Below, piece by piece: positions 25,561-50,600 of a DNA stretch of 64,000 bases. The stretch lies in assembly GCA_037893245.1 (NCBI GenBank), contig JBAIAA010000741.1:434001-498000 (forward strand), given 5' to 3'. The stretch's first letter is position 1. Every line of letters starts with the position of its first letter. A program made the translations under genes and the position numbers. The DNA comes from Crossaster papposus (lineage: Eukaryota > Echinodermata > Asteroidea > Velatida > Solasteridae). Below the pieces are notes generated by a model. It was not told the DNA's origin and ran no database searches. It saw nothing but the letters and a program-made list of their open reading frames with translations.

Positions 25561-25797
25561 TCACACACACACACACCCAGTCATGTATAGACCGGCAATC
25601 GTGGACAGGGCATTGTCTGACCGTCTTCCCTCTTTTGTTTGTACTCTTAACGTTTTTGGATGATCGCCATAGGATTTGTACACGAGAAAAGATCGTGGAC
25701 GTTGTGTCAATCGTGGACCCATTTTTTGACTCCCAATTCTTTTGTCCGACGACCACGATTGCCGGTCAATACAAACGCACACACACACACACTAGAG
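25561..25797. repeat. Two CA microsatellites flanking an imperfect inverted repeat
   Basis: ACACACACACACACCC at 25562-25577 and CACACACACACACAC at about 25776-25791 bracket CAATCGTGGAC and related words on both strands (GACCGGCAATCGTGG and its partner near 25750). No gene. Confidence 0.6.
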
Positions 25798-26337
25798 ACT
25801 AATTTGTTTCAAATGGCAAAATCAGGAAGATACTGCAAGGAAGTAACATTTCGGAAGGAATTCCATATTCAGATATCACATGTTGTAAATGCCTAGGAGG
25901 TCCCAGTGTTTACTACATAAGACGCTTACTTAGAGAACACTTACATTGTATAGGTTTCTGCTTTACAATATGTTTTTCTGTCAGGGTCTATGGGCTCCCG
26001 GCACGGTCAAATGAGGGTTCACATAGCAACTGTACTTCCCATAGGAAGTATGTCACTGGTATTCCATGACGCGCTCCTCGTTCATTCGATACTCGTATAC
26101 CAGTGGGAGTGCTTTGTATGTTCGCTGACTCTCTTAATTGCATTTTCATTAAGAATACAATAGCGGGAACCAGTAAGGTAAGATGGCGTCGATATATTGA
26201 GCCCCCAACTAGGCTTTTCTTTCCGCTGAGGGGGGTACATGTACTTGTGCATTATGGAACCCATAGGTTTTGTAACTTGGACGATACATGTATGTAATTG
26301 TTTCCAAACTTTCTTGTCACCGACTTGTCGATTGATG

Positions 26338-27841
26338 TCATTGGTTGATGTACTGCTCTGCCTCCTCCAACATGCTTTTTGTGTCCCTGTACTTGGCAAT
26401 GGCTCGGGCTTTAGCCACGCCCAGCCACTTGTAAGCTTGGTGCTCATTGGACAACACCACGGGAGTGCAACTGTCCGTCATCTGGGCCAGCCAAAAAATC
26501 ACCTCCTTGGGCTTGGCTTTCTTGGTCTGGTACCGGATTGTCCAGGAAATATCCTTATGAATATTTAGGTGCTCTGGCAGAAGCCCCGCCTCCTCGGCCG
26601 TTTCGCGAAGAGCAGTCTCGTAGGTAGTTTCGCCAGGATCAACATGGCCTTTAAATTTGGTTAGGAGAATGGGTGGGGAAGGGGGGGGGGTTAGGGATTG
26701 AAAATGTAAACTACGTCTAATCAACAGGCTTTCAACAGCTGAAGTTTCTAGACCGAGTTACTGGCCTCTAGTACTAGTTATCATTTTTTTACATTTGGAC
26801 ATCATCTGGCACCAGATGATGTCCAAATGTAAAAAAAGTGATAACTAGTAGAAGCCAGTAACTCGGTCTATGTGAAGTTTCCTTATATTGCTTGAATTTG
26901 ATCTTACTACGCCTATCACCTGATCATGTCTAAAATATATTATCCTACTATACTAGTACTGCCTATTTAATATTTTGATATTCAACATACCGGTAGTCAT
27001 TCATCTTGGCAAACAATATGTGTACTTATTTGTACCGGTACTTAGTAGAAAACAGGATCTAGTACATGTAGTACAATTGCAAACTGCTATAGTTCCTTGG
27101 ACAGCAGAACGCCGAAAAACAAGGTCGGTTTAGAACTATTCAACCAATCAGCCAGTGTCATACGGTGTGGCGTTTAAAGATAGGATACACCATTGGTCAT
27201 TGCTTGAATTATCATGAATTATCATGAATGAGTAGATTTGGGGGGGTTGTATTTTATAGTAAATATCTTTTAACTGAGATGTCCGAAGTTTTACAATCAT
27301 GGATGCCGGGAAAAGCATGAAAAACAGCGGGTTTTTTCTTATTCTTATGTTTTCTTTGTTTTTTCGCGATCGCCATCCGGCGATCGCAAAGTTAAATTAC
27401 AGGATTAAATTAAATTAAATTACAGGATATCTAGCGCAATCATTTTGCAGTTATTTCTTAACAAGTCGGTAGTAAATATTTTGGATATCTGCAAATGGTG
27501 TATCCTACCTTAAGTTATAGCGCAGCATACGGGGGCAAGTTCCTTGCTCTATGCATGGAGGTAGGACGATGTACCGGCGGTAGTCAGTCACTGTCAAACT
27601 GCTGCTGTCACTTTTGTGTGCAACAAGGTGAAGGTCAGGAGTCAAGAATGACCGCAAGTTTGATTTGAGCTAAACAAAATTATGCGAGTGCAGACGAAGC
27701 TTGAAATTATAACTTACCTTTAGGCGGTGCCCAGCTTGTGTGATTGGTCGTTTTTTGCAGCATCAAATATTGTATTTCGTGCTTAAACTTGCGGAAAACC
27801 AGCAACCCTCCCGCTTTCACAATATCTACGGACGCCATCAT
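26338..27841 (-). CDS. NUDT2: NUDT2, bis(5'-nucleosyl)-tetraphosphatase (asymmetrical), 144 aa
   Basis: Two exons, 27841-27718 and 26648-26338, join as AAAG|GTAAGT...TTTAAAG|GC in phase 1 to give 144 codons plus TGA. The human protein is about 147 residues. The first exon encodes MMASVDIVKAGGLLVFRKF and TSWAPPKG. The second carries a complete Nudix box, GHVDPGETTYETALRETAEE followed by AGL, with the REXXEE metal-binding core. The family signature SNEHQAYKWLGV near residue 108 is also present. The enzyme cleaves Ap4A to ATP and AMP. A second Met immediately follows the first, so the start could be either. The intron carries a young palindromic insertion. The gene lies downstream of KIF24 on the same strand, with about 2.6 kb between them. 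Confidence 0.95.
26749..26873. mobile_element. Palindromic foldback insertion with 8-bp target duplication
   Basis: Two ~60-base arms (TAGACCGAGTTACTGGC... and its reverse complement) meet at CATCTGGCACCAGATG with almost no loop. The direct repeat GAAGTTTC flanks it at 26741-26748 and 26874-26881. It is inside the NUDT2 intron. It looks like a recent hAT-type foldback element. Confidence 0.8.
27174..27513. mobile_element. TTAA-ended MITE family B, copy 1
   Basis: Begins TTAAAGATAGGATACACCATT and ends AATGGTGTATCCTACCTTAA. The interior shares TTTTATAGTAAATATC and GATATCTAGCGCAATCATTTT with other copies. It lies in the NUDT2 intron. Confidence 0.8.
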
Positions 27842-28105
27842 GAAGCACGCCCTCTATCGTGCACTCGAGGCAAGCTAGCTAGCTAGCTTCAACTAAAGCC
27901 GCTTTCCAAACTCTAGCTTCGTCTCCAAATTGGCTTCGTTCGTGCAGTTTGGCAATAGTGCTGGAGGCCAACACGGAGCTTTAGCTGGGGTTTGTAAAAC
28001 GGCACAGGGCTGCATTGTAGGGAAAAAGTACTTAAAGGGATATTGTGGGAGAAAAAACATTGCAACATAATAATTATGACTTATATCTCATGATTATGAC
28101 TTATG

Positions 28106-28252
28106 ATTTCACAATAAAATAATTGTTCACCTTTAAAACCTGGCATGAACAAACTTCCATAAATATTAAAGGTATAATCATACCTTTATTTTATTTTATG
28201 AAAGTTTGTTCGTGCCAGGTTTTAAAGGTGAACAATTATTTTATTGTGAAAT
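28106..28252. mobile_element. 147-bp foldback element
   Basis: Arms of about 60 bases: ATTTCACAATAAAATAATTG, TTCACCTTTAAAACCTGGCA and their reverse complements at the right end, around an AT-rich centre containing AAAGGTATAATCATACCTTT. It lies about 265 bases upstream of the NUDT2 start codon. Confidence 0.75.
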
Positions 28253-29220
28253 AATGACCTAATATTCGACCGAGCTATCGAAATACCAAAATATATGCGT
28301 ACGCATATTGTAGAGGGCGCTCAACAATCTATCCATTCGGGATGTCGTTTGGGGTAAACAAAATTGCAGCTCGCACTGCCCCCTCCTGATAAAAGAAGTT
28401 GTATTTTATTTTCCCAGTACCACAAATACAGTACTGAACAGACAAAAACGAGACTAAATTCAGAACTTTTTGCAATTTACTGCAATAAATTTTATAACAG
28501 TTTTCTACCAAATGGAAATCGCCCAGAAATTTAAAAACAGTTTACAATTTATTTCAGGAATGTGATAGAAAGGCACAAACAAATCATGATACGAAAACAA
28601 TGGCGAAAGTAAATTTGCAAAAAATAAATTCTTATTGAATACGACAGGAAAACTCTGCACATTAAAATGTATAAAGGCACACGTTATTTACAATCTTGTT
28701 AATGCCCAATTAACAAAGTAAATAACAGAAAAAATATCCGTCTGCTATTTTACACAAACATTTGGTTGCACATACTCGTAATATAAAGATCAACAAATAA
28801 ACTGCCCTAGACTCACGTGGCAAAATCACAGACTTTCAAAATTCAGGAAAAATACAATTCCCAAAGGTGACACACACACATCAAATTGAAGCTTATTTCA
28901 ACATCTTTTACATTCTGTTCAATTTTTAGGGGGTTAATCCAAAGACAATTTGTTTTTCTTCTAAATATGGTCATCCCTTCAAAGTATCAAGCCCATCGCC
29001 ATTTTGAGAAATGATGCCTTCATGTATGTTCCATTAAAAAATAGAGCAATTTTAGGGTCCAATTTCATCAAAATTTCACCTAAACACAAGCTGGCTTTTC
29101 TGTGCACAGCTTCCCTTCTAACTTTTTACAAACCCCCCAAGTTCATGGCCTGCACAATGCTCTAGTAGCTCATTGAGCACACTGTACCACCACAAGACAG
29201 ATCAAGACTTGGAAACAAAA
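28253..29220. other. Intergenic, nothing recognised
   Basis: AT-rich sequence between NUDT2 and the KIF24 3' end. No repeats, RNA genes or supported open frames were seen in it. Confidence 0.4.
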
Positions 29221-29377
29221 TGTGACCCAGCACGAGTAAATGAGACACTTTGCGGCAAAAATAAAAATTGAGATTTTGATTTCATCATTTAAAGCTTGTT
29301 TAGCTTTAAATGATGAAATCAAAATCTCAAATTTTATTTTTGCCTCAAAGTGTCTCATTTACTCTTGCTGGGTCACA
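29221..29377. mobile_element. 157-bp near-perfect palindromic element (family D), copy 2
   Basis: Same length and almost the same sequence as 14796-14952, from TGTGACCCAGCACGAGTAA to TGCTGGGTCACA, with the central AAAGCTTGTTTAGCTTT. Confidence 0.85.
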
Positions 29378-29601
29378 AATGATGTCTTTTTCAGAAATTG
29401 AAAATTCAACTCTTCTATAAATACCAACTGTATACGACATCCAGTCTAGTAAAACCATTCACATTTTCAAAATACAGCACTTCAAAGCAGTCTTTCAACT
29501 GAAACATGCATTTATTTACACTACTTTATTTCAAAACTCAGTATTTATCTCATCTACACAATGGAATGTAAGGCACTACAGTATCTTTGGACTTCATGGA
29601 A

Positions 29602-29634
<33 letters not shown>
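29602..29634 (+). repeat. Poly-G tract (33 G)
   Basis: The longest uninterrupted G run in the window, preceded by CATGGAA. Confidence 0.9.
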
Positions 29635-29635
<1 letters not shown>

Positions 29636-29823
29636 GTCACCAATTAGTTATGATTCGTGACTCGTGATCACAACACATAATGAAAGTATGGTCGAATTGT
29701 GTTAAAGTTCCTCCCAAAGTGGACCACATGACCATCACTACTTACAGCTCAAGACAAAATCAAATGATTAGTGACCAAGGAATGTCTTTGTCATACATGG
29801 AGTTCAATTAAAAAGCTGTTCAC

Positions 29824-30065
29824 TTAACCAGTTCGCGCCGGATGACGTATATAAACGCACAAATTCCCCCAAATTCAAAACGGATGACGCATAAACACGC
29901 CAAGTTCAAGTTCGGAAATGTATGTCAGCAGCGCGCAAGGCCGGAAATGCGTGGGTGTGCTTCCCGGCACTATCAGCCTGAACACGCTTCGGATCGTGTT
30001 TCGTTAAAAATAATCCCGCCCGTCGACTCGGCGATGTTAAAATAATCCCGGCGCAAACTGGTTAA
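29824..30065. mobile_element. TTAA-ended MITE family A, full-length copy
   Basis: Starts TTAACCAGTTCGCGCCGG and ends CCGGCGCAAACTGGTTAA, with perfect TTAA at both ends. Confidence 0.85.
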
Positions 30066-30186
30066 GTTGAGACTGGCCGACTTGGCAAGGACTGCAAGTG
30101 CAGTCCAGTGCGCCAAGATAGAGGCAGTTTGAGGTAGAGGTAGTTTGAGAGGTAATTTGAGAGGTAGTTTGAGAGGTAGTTTGAGG

Positions 30187-30455
30187 TGTAGATGTCTCAT
30201 CAGGCTTTCAAGCAGACCAAGGTAAAACAAGTAGGAGAAAGTGGCATCACTTTGGAAGACAAAATCATGATAAAAGTGAGACTTTCAAGGGCTTTCAGGA
30301 GTAGTTGTTTGTAGATACCCACCCATGTCAACAGCATCACTAGCCTCATTTGGCATGTTCTGTACTCGCAACACTTGTGCTCTATCCTTAACTAAGCTTT
30401 TGGATTTACAGTTGCAGTACTCCTATGCCTGAAGCCCTCCTATGCCTGTAGTCTC
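30187..30455. repeat. Dispersed repeat family J, copy 1
   Basis: Shares CCCATGTCAACAGCATCA, GCCTCATTTGGCA and TACAGTTGCAGTACTCCTA with 51320-51450 and 60240-60440. It adjoins the KIF24 stop codon and probably contributes to its 3' untranslated region. Confidence 0.6.
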
Positions 30456-30460
30456 TTCTG

Positions 30461-42322
<11,862 letters not shown>

Positions 42323-45300
42323 CTGACAGTCCGTTCACCATGGTGACTATCTGTCAGAGTCTTAGACACTCATGGAACACCGATAGTGGCTAATTCTTAA
42401 ATCTCGCTCCCGCCGACAATCCGTTGTAATATAATCGGCCACATTGGTAGAGGAAAACAATGCCGTGGCTTGGCTTCTAGCTACCTGCCGAATGGAAACA
42501 GAAAGATGAAAAATAGGTTGATATATTGCTTATATTATAATTACTACTGAAAGATGGCGACCTCCACGACACACCGGTGAACACGCAAAACCACATTGAT
42601 TCACAAGACAGCAACCGAAAAATTGCATTTTTTACCACAAGAATCTGTTAAATATACAAACAAAAATAGTGTCATTATAATTGAGAGAATTATACTATTA
42701 CATGTACTAGTTTAGGTTGATAATGTTGGATTGATAAAAAAAACACCTTTGAAATGTTGCCTCTAATTTAATCTTGTGACTGACAAGGCATTAAAGTAAC
42801 CGACAAAATTTGTTATGGTAAAACAAATGTTCATTGCTGTGCACTGCCAGTCAAATAGCTAAAATGAATCTGATGCTGGTTAAATCATGGAGAAATAAGA
42901 CACATTTCTCCATGGTTAAATCAAATACCACTGCACTGCACTGTACTGCACTGGCGCCAGTGCAGTAGTGCCGTTGCCTTTCAACTTCAATTTTCATGTT
43001 TAAGTTTAACTTCACAACCAAGATGAACTTTCGTTTAAATTGAAGTAAAACAAAATGAAAAATTAATTTAATAGCAGAAACTAAAGAAGACATCAAAACA
43101 TTACATGTACCTATATTTAAATCGTTCGATTAATCCCGCCGCTCTGACGTTTAGTTGGTGGATCCGTTTCGCCGATCAGTCGAACAAATTTTCAGCAGCT
43201 AGTTTGGTTCCTGGCCTTGCTTTCCTGGAGTTAAGTGCGTGGATTTTTCGGCTAGGCGGAAACCAGTCCAAGAAAATTGACAAGAGCGCCCTCATTGTTG
43301 GTTAATAGTTTTGACAAATGTCGGGGAAAAACTTCCAATCACCCCCAAATAAATCTTATCGCGTCGCATATAATATTGCACATCAGTAAAATAACAAACG
43401 AGTTTTAAAAGGGAAATAGATTTTCCCGCGTAAATTGTCTTTCGTTATATAATATGTAATGCTGCAATATATACCGCTGACCCACAAATAAAAACAGGGA
43501 AATATGCGTTTAAAATAAATTCAGCATTATTATTTGATGACCAAGTGAAATCGGAAATCTTTTTTGTTGACAACAATACAACATGGAATAATAACACAGA
43601 TGCCGATTTCAAGTTAAATGTATTTCATTATTATTCTTGATACCTGGAAACGTGTTTTTTTTTATGTCACATCCAATTTCATTAGTTGCACAATAAGTTT
43701 GCCAACACTTTACAAGAATTATAAACAATTAAAAAAAGGAATACTGTTAACTTGCGGCAGTCATGGTGGATAATTAAATCTTACTTTTTTTAATGAAGTG
43801 TATACACTCTAAAGCAGCATTTTGTGGGGAAAAAATGTGAATTTGTCAACTTTAAATTAAAGTATGTGAAATGAATTTCATTGCTAAAGTTGCCAGAAAA
43901 GCGATTCAAGCACGCTCCAATCAATTTCTTTGTTCAGTTTTCAAAAATAAATGTCATGAATTTTGTTTCGTTTGAGCCCGACTCTCAAAACCAGCTTGAG
44001 TTTTGGCAAAAAGCTAAAAAGTTGGATAATTTCAACACTAAATATTTTTAAAATACATGGATTAAACATCACTTAACACTAATTTTATATAATTATACTT
44101 TGAATATCTTATATATAACATTGAAACAAATGTATTTGTTATCTACATACACACAGACATGGCAAACTTAATTATTTGTATAATACACGTAATATGGTAA
44201 TACTATATAAATATAAAATATTGGGACTTTGGTATTTGAATGATAATAACATTAGCATATTTCAACTTATTTGTTTTTGATTAAAAAGTGTTTGCTACGA
44301 AAATGATAAAAAAAATCAAAAGTAACGGATCCAGATTATTCCCCTTTCCCGCTTCCCCCACCCCTACCCCCCACCCCAATAATTTACCTCGTATGTGGGT
44401 TTTTTTCCTGTTCTTTTACTGTCAACTGGTTATTTTAATCACTTTAAAGATACAAATCTTGACCACATGAGCAAACATATGCCACACTTTTACGTTAAAT
44501 GTTTGCCTCTATTTTCCGTGCCCCCCCCCTTCCTATAAATGCTGGATCCGCCTCTGTAAAAGGAACTTCTTCAGTGAATAATTTCAACAATTCAAAGTTG
44601 GTTTTACAACCGATATAGCAAATTAACAAAAATCAGAACATTTTGCCTAAACATTGGATGAATGGGTGGGTAGTGAGGTAGAATGGCGTGTGGGAATTCG
44701 TTAGAGGGTGTAGTTGTTCGTAGAAGTTATCATAAATCGTTCTTTTTTCCTATTTATCTAAATTACATCATGCAAAAGAAAATTTTCAACCGAAAAAGCA
44801 CACAGAATGGTATGGGAAAAAGACAAAAATAGACAATTAAACTCGGCATTTACAACTACATTACACAATGTACCAGTTTTGTTCTTTAAACAAAATAGTT
44901 GTTTTGTTCGTCATACTCACTGATCAGAGTGGGAAAGTTTGTTCGTTAAGTTTAAAGTTACTCCCAAAATCCAACCTCTGTCGATTAATTCACATTTGTA
45001 ATAGTCACTGGAAAAAGAAAGGTTGAAATATTGTTTAAAAAAGACAGAGGGTATTTTGTTTATTGAGATCTATAACCCTTTATGTACGTTATTTCAAAGT
45101 AACTAGAAATGTCAAATTCAGAACTGAAAATAAAGTATTTATTTGGGAAGCCCGAGTGTAAAAAAAAAAAAGTTCAAAATTCATTGAAGATAAAAATCCC
45201 TTAAAATTTTCCGTAAAAAGTTGTTTTCTAACTTTTATAAATGCTTAACCAAAATTTGAATCAGTAACCATAACTGATTGATCTTTTTAGAGGGGATTTA

Positions 45301-46356
45301 GGAAATTTCTAAGCACATTAAGTAAATCGTCTCACACTGTAGCAATACTATTTGAATATATACATTCATAAATTCTAAAGACCGTTTACACGTTCCTATT
45401 GGTCGAGAGCCTGTCACATGTGTAGTTTTAAACGGCTGAAAAAAACACCAACTTGATTTTAAACACGTTCCTTACACCACTGCGTTATGCACTAATCATG
45501 CAGTAAGTGCCCTGCGCTCACCAATCTCGATGAAACAAGATTTACCTGTGATCAGGCCCTAAGCCAGTTTCAACTTGTTGACATACTTAATAATATTTAA
45601 CACAAATCTTTTTACAATAAAAATTCTTTACAATTTTGAATCACTTTTCACTACAGGCACTCCAAAGCACCAAGTATGGAGTGCCAATTGAATCAAAAAC
45701 AGGAAAGCTACATTTAGCTTTGGAACAAATTTCCAAAATATTAGACGAATCTCCGTGGTTTGCAGAGAAAATAAAATAAACCGCGTGATCATCATCAACT
45801 TCTTCTATGTAAATGCTATCTGAAATCTAAAGACAAATTTAGATTTTTAAGGCCTTGTAATTCATATGAAAAAATATGTACCTCTCTGAAAAATTTGGAA
45901 TGTTGGTTGTTGTTATTTTTTCTTTCAATACACTGTTCATTTTGTAAAAAAAGTTAATTACATTTTTGTAAAGACGAATATGACATCGGAAACACTGATA
46001 AAAATAACTACCTTAAGTACAGCAATATCTGCATACAATGGCAGTAGGCCTATCTCAAAATACTGGCTATTAAAGTTAACACTGAAATATTAAAGAAAAA
46101 TATTACTTCAGGAACAAAACCACGAGAACATTGACCAGAAATTGCCAAAATACAACCAGAATAGTAATGAATGACATAAATGTAACACCAAAATATAGCA
46201 AGATTTATAAATAGAATATTGACATCAGATCCGGTTGGTTTGTTTTTCTTCAGATATTTTATCTGAAAAAAACCCAAATTTTTACCACAAAATAATGTAC
46301 ATTGGTTGACCAGGACAAACCAATCTGAAATATTATAGTGATTCACAACCTTCTAA

Positions 46357-46410
46357 ACCGTACCGTACCGTACCGACCTGACCTGACCCGACCCGACCCG
46401 ACCCGACCCC
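46357..46410. repeat. 5-bp tandem repeat, GTACC then GACCT and GACCC
   Basis: ACCGTACCGTACCGTACC passes into GACCTGACCTGACCCGACCC, a progressive change of unit within about 50 bases. The GACCC unit is related to the larger array at 50896-51063. Confidence 0.8.
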
Positions 46411-46760
46411 AATTATTAAAAACAAACCGAACCGACATGACCCAGCATGTTTAACCACGGAGGAAAAAGTGACATCAGTGACATCACAATAGAAATCTCC
46501 ATGCACACACAAGCTTTTAAAAATGTACATCTACGCCATGAAATAATGCTGAAACCAGTAGCATGGTTTTCTGCTACAGTATAACTTTTCTGCTAACCGT
46601 TAAGCAGCGCCATGAAATTTGACCTGGCAAACAATTTAAAATTAAGTAAATAATGTAAAACATCAAATTGGACGAAAATACATGTATATAATTGAATAGC
46701 ACAATTTTAAGAAAAGAATGCCCAATATTTAGTGTGTTTTTTGGATTCTTTGTGCGTCTG

Positions 46761-46990
46761 GGGCCAATTTCATGGATCTGCTAAGCACAACAATTTGCTT
46801 AGCACAAACAAAGTCTTGCTCAATAAAAACAGGTTACTGCCCAAAACTCCATGTGCTTTTCATGCTGAGCAAAAAACCGGCTGAATTCCAATCACAAACA
46901 AAATACATAACCTGACATTATTGGTTTGTAACCCTGTTTTCCCCAAGAAATATTTGTCGTGCTAAGCAATCTATTTGTGCTTAAAACACT
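46761..46990. mobile_element. TIR element family E, copy 2
   Basis: Starts GGGGCCAATTTCATGGATCT and shares GCTAAGCACAACAATTTGCT with the other copies. The right end is degenerate. Confidence 0.55.
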
Positions 46991-47638
46991 ATACCATTTG
47001 GACAAGCAATTTTGATCAACTTTGATTCATTATTTTCACTGTAACTACAATTGGTCACGTTCTTTCCAGAAGATGAATTATTTGAATACGCAGTCGTCAC
47101 CTGGCACCCAATAATTTAAGCTACACTCAACTCAACCATGAGGTATATTCAATTAAAAATTACATGTATTCACATTATTTTATTTATATATTTTGTAATT
47201 AATTGTTTTTTAAGACTGAGTTACATGTATGATTTTGTACGTTTGTGCATTACTTTTGTTAAGAGGGTGCATATATACATGTAGATATACGTGTCCTATC
47301 TCTTAACCAATACACAATGGAAAGCTCTTAAATGCCCCACAATTTAAGTACTGGTGCCGGTTTTTTTAACACTTTTTCACCATATGCGCTAATTACCATA
47401 TGCACTACATCACATCGGACACCGAATTGTCGCGTCTGTGAAAAATCTGACTTCGCACAAAATGTTCTACGCAGTAGACATTTTTTTACAAGAGCAACAA
47501 CAATACTGTCTTGTTAACTAAAGTGGAATGTATGTAGAGCTTATTCCCCTTTTGGGGGGAAAAATGAGGCGGTGTTTTTTAATAGAAAACAATCGAGACG
47601 ATTCCTAGAAATGTTGGAGTCGCCATAAATACATCCCG

Positions 47639-50600
47639 TCAATCCCTGCTGTCTTTTAACCGTCGTTCCTTCTCTTCTTCGTTCATCCAATATTTGTAGT
47701 TGGTTCGGAGGTTTTCCATGACTTCGGGGCAATCAATGAAAGCTGTAGAACACAAAATAAACACCCAGGAACATTCACATTTGTGCACTAGTGGTTTTAA
47801 CCAGTTCGCGCCGGATGACGTATATAAACGCAAAGTTTTCCCCAAATTTAAAACGGATGACGCAAAAACACGTCAGCAGCGAGCAACGCCGGAAATGCGT
47901 AGGTGTGATTCCAAACATGTGTTCTTGTTGCCTAAAATGTCTTCAACATACGACACAGTCGATGCGCATCACAAAACTCAACTCCTAAAGAAATTGACCT
48001 CCGGTGTCATATGAAAACTAGACTCCTGTGAAAATCAGACCCCTTTTCCCAGATTATTGGAACCCTTTCACGTGAACTGGTCACTCTTCTAATTTTCTTC
48101 ACCGAGGCGTGCTAGCAATGAGTCCATTTTATTATTAACAAATTATGTTTTTAAATGTTGCTTTATTTAAATTCTCAAGTTCTTAGCTTACAAATGATGT
48201 ATCATTTACATATGTACCTCCACCCTATCTCCCCTTGGGAAAGGATTTAGTGATAAAACCCTGACAACCTAATTTTGAGATAAACAGCTTTGAAGTTCAG
48301 AAAAGCGTATTAATTCTATAAACAATTGTTTCACAAAATTCGACACAAAAAACACTTCTGGGTGACGGATTATGTTCAAATTTGGGAAGATCGTAGATTA
48401 ATAACCCAAAACGATACAATCCACTACGAAATAACTTCACAAGTACATTGTTATAAAACACATTGTGCGACTTTGTTTCGTTGGAGAAGGTCACATAAAG
48501 TCACGTACACTGGCTAAAGCTAGAACACTGGCAGTACATAAGTCTGTACTCTGCCATCAAAACAAAAACACACCTTAGAATCATGAAAAAAAATGTACGG
48601 AGATAGTTCATCAGAAATGTTTTAAGATATCTGTAGGGCTTGTTCAAAATAACATTAAATAAATATTATTACTTCCTTACCATCCCAGGCATCAAACATG
48701 TCCATGATGAAATACTCGGTGAAAGATATCTGCGATTTGGGAATGCTACAAGACAACCGATCGAAGACTGGCATGACCACGGGCAAACCTCGTTTCTTCT
48801 CTTCGTCAGTCTAAACAGCCGTAGGAACAAAATGAAACCAAAACACCAGGATATTTGAAGTCTCACAAAACATAAACATCAATTTCAAAGTAAAACAAAC
48901 AAATTGGCAAGGCGCGACCTCCGGAATCCTGGCCTGGCGCTCTACCAACTGAGCTATCTTGCCCTATGTTGGCGGTTTCAGAACTTGTCAGTATCTTGGT
49001 TTAAGGGCGCTTGAACAAAGTAAATGTAACATATTACATCTAGAAATATTTAAATCATGATACTTTTTCTCAGGATCAAGTTCAGGAATGGCATAAAAAA
49101 GTTCATGCAGAAACCTTTATGGTAAAAGGAGACCCTGTTCAACGTCCCCTATTTCAATCAAAAACAAGCCCACACACATCCAAAAAATGTTTTTTTAATC
49201 ACTTAGCTATTTTTGTGTAAAAATCATCAAAATGAATGCGTTGAGTTTTTCCGCCCTAAAGTTGCCCTTGCTCTCGGCAGAATGAGGGCTTTTCCTCGCT
49301 GTTATCGCTCGGCATTAACAATTTCTCACTTTCTTTACTTTCCAAAAACTACACAAACTGAACATAAACCGCTTTTACTTTGAGCAGGAGCTGCCAAATC
49401 TCAAACTAGGTCCAATTCAACTATCTGCTGAATTCCACATTGACATAAAAAAAGAGATATTTACCTGTGCAAAGTACTCCTGTGATATCCGGCGTGCCCA
49501 TACCATGCACATTTCCAGGGGCCTGGTCGGGTTGGAGACATCGGCGCACTTAATCAGCATCCGTCGAATCAAAGCGCGATTCTCCGGGTTGGCCAAACTT
49601 GAGGAATCAGGCGTACTCCTGCCCGTGCTTAGCTGTCGTGGTTTGAAATATTAAAAACAGAATCAATTTTGAAACTAGTTACAAAAAGCAGATTGAAGGT
49701 ATTCTCTATGCAAGTGATCCTCGGATCGCAAAGTGTCACTTTTTGTCGACGACAACCTCAAATGAAACCTACATGACCTCAATAATCTGATGAAGAATTG
49801 TGTCTTTGCACCCAAGGGCCACTGCATCCAAGTTTCATCAAAATCCATGAAACAATGTAAAAATACAGAGATACAGAGATATGGCCACGCAGAGATATGG
49901 CCACGCAGAGATATGGCCACGCAGAGATATGGCCACGCAGAGATATGACCACGCAGAGAAAAGTGCAACTTATTCAATAAATTGTGGGGCAAGGAGACTT
50001 GAGGCATTTCCGTAAGGTTTCGTAAAATCGGCCATATGCCAAGAGGTCTTACGGCCATCCTTACCATGGACAAGGAGTCTTCACCGTCTCTCAGTGTCGG
50101 CTTGTTGAAACAGTTGACAAACTTGGACAGGTGCTCAAAGTGTTTGGTCATCTCCGTTGCCAGAATCATGTCGACGATGGTGTGCCTCATGGCCCGATAA
50201 TCATCTCTGTGTTCAAATCAATATCAACAGGTTGGCATTTGCTTCTGCTGAAGAACTAACCTAGTATAATTGACAGTAGGGGGGCACCTAGAAGTTTAAG
50301 TTAATATTAGAAAACTTATTTTAAAAAATTGCAATTTTTGTTAAGAAAATTGAAAAAAAATACTGTTTCAATATTTTTATCAAATTCTGAATACCCCCAA
50401 AATGGGTGTAAATTACTTTTGGGGGTGTCGGTATGTCCGTTTGGGTGTTAAATGAAAAACAAAAACAATAAGTCTTGATTTTGGTAACAAATCTGACTAT
50501 TTTTATCTAATTCCTTAAACCCCCCAAATGGCTTGCAGGACCATGTCCCCAAAAATCCACCACTTTATGGGGGGGGGGGGGGGGGGGGGGGGGGTTATGG

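Larger units (their letters stand above)
20166..26337. other. Intergenic region rich in repeats, no gene recognised
   Basis: The 6.2 kb between the start of the BAAT-like gene and the end of NUDT2 holds two family A MITEs, a SINE, a tRNA-like head, dispersed repeats and CA runs. The 24790-25125 open frame has no family or splice support. The first few hundred bases above 20165 presumably contain the BAAT-like promoter, but no clear element is visible. Confidence 0.5.
42323..47638. other. KIF24 5' region and intergenic spacer to PDE8
   Basis: Should contain the first KIF24 exon and promoter and the PDE8 3' end. A possible noncoding-exon donor is CGGCAG|GTAGCT near 42489, but this is weak. Much of 43300-46000 is plain AT-rich sequence with no repeat recognised. 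A GACCC-type tandem repeat is at 46357-46410. Confidence 0.4.
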
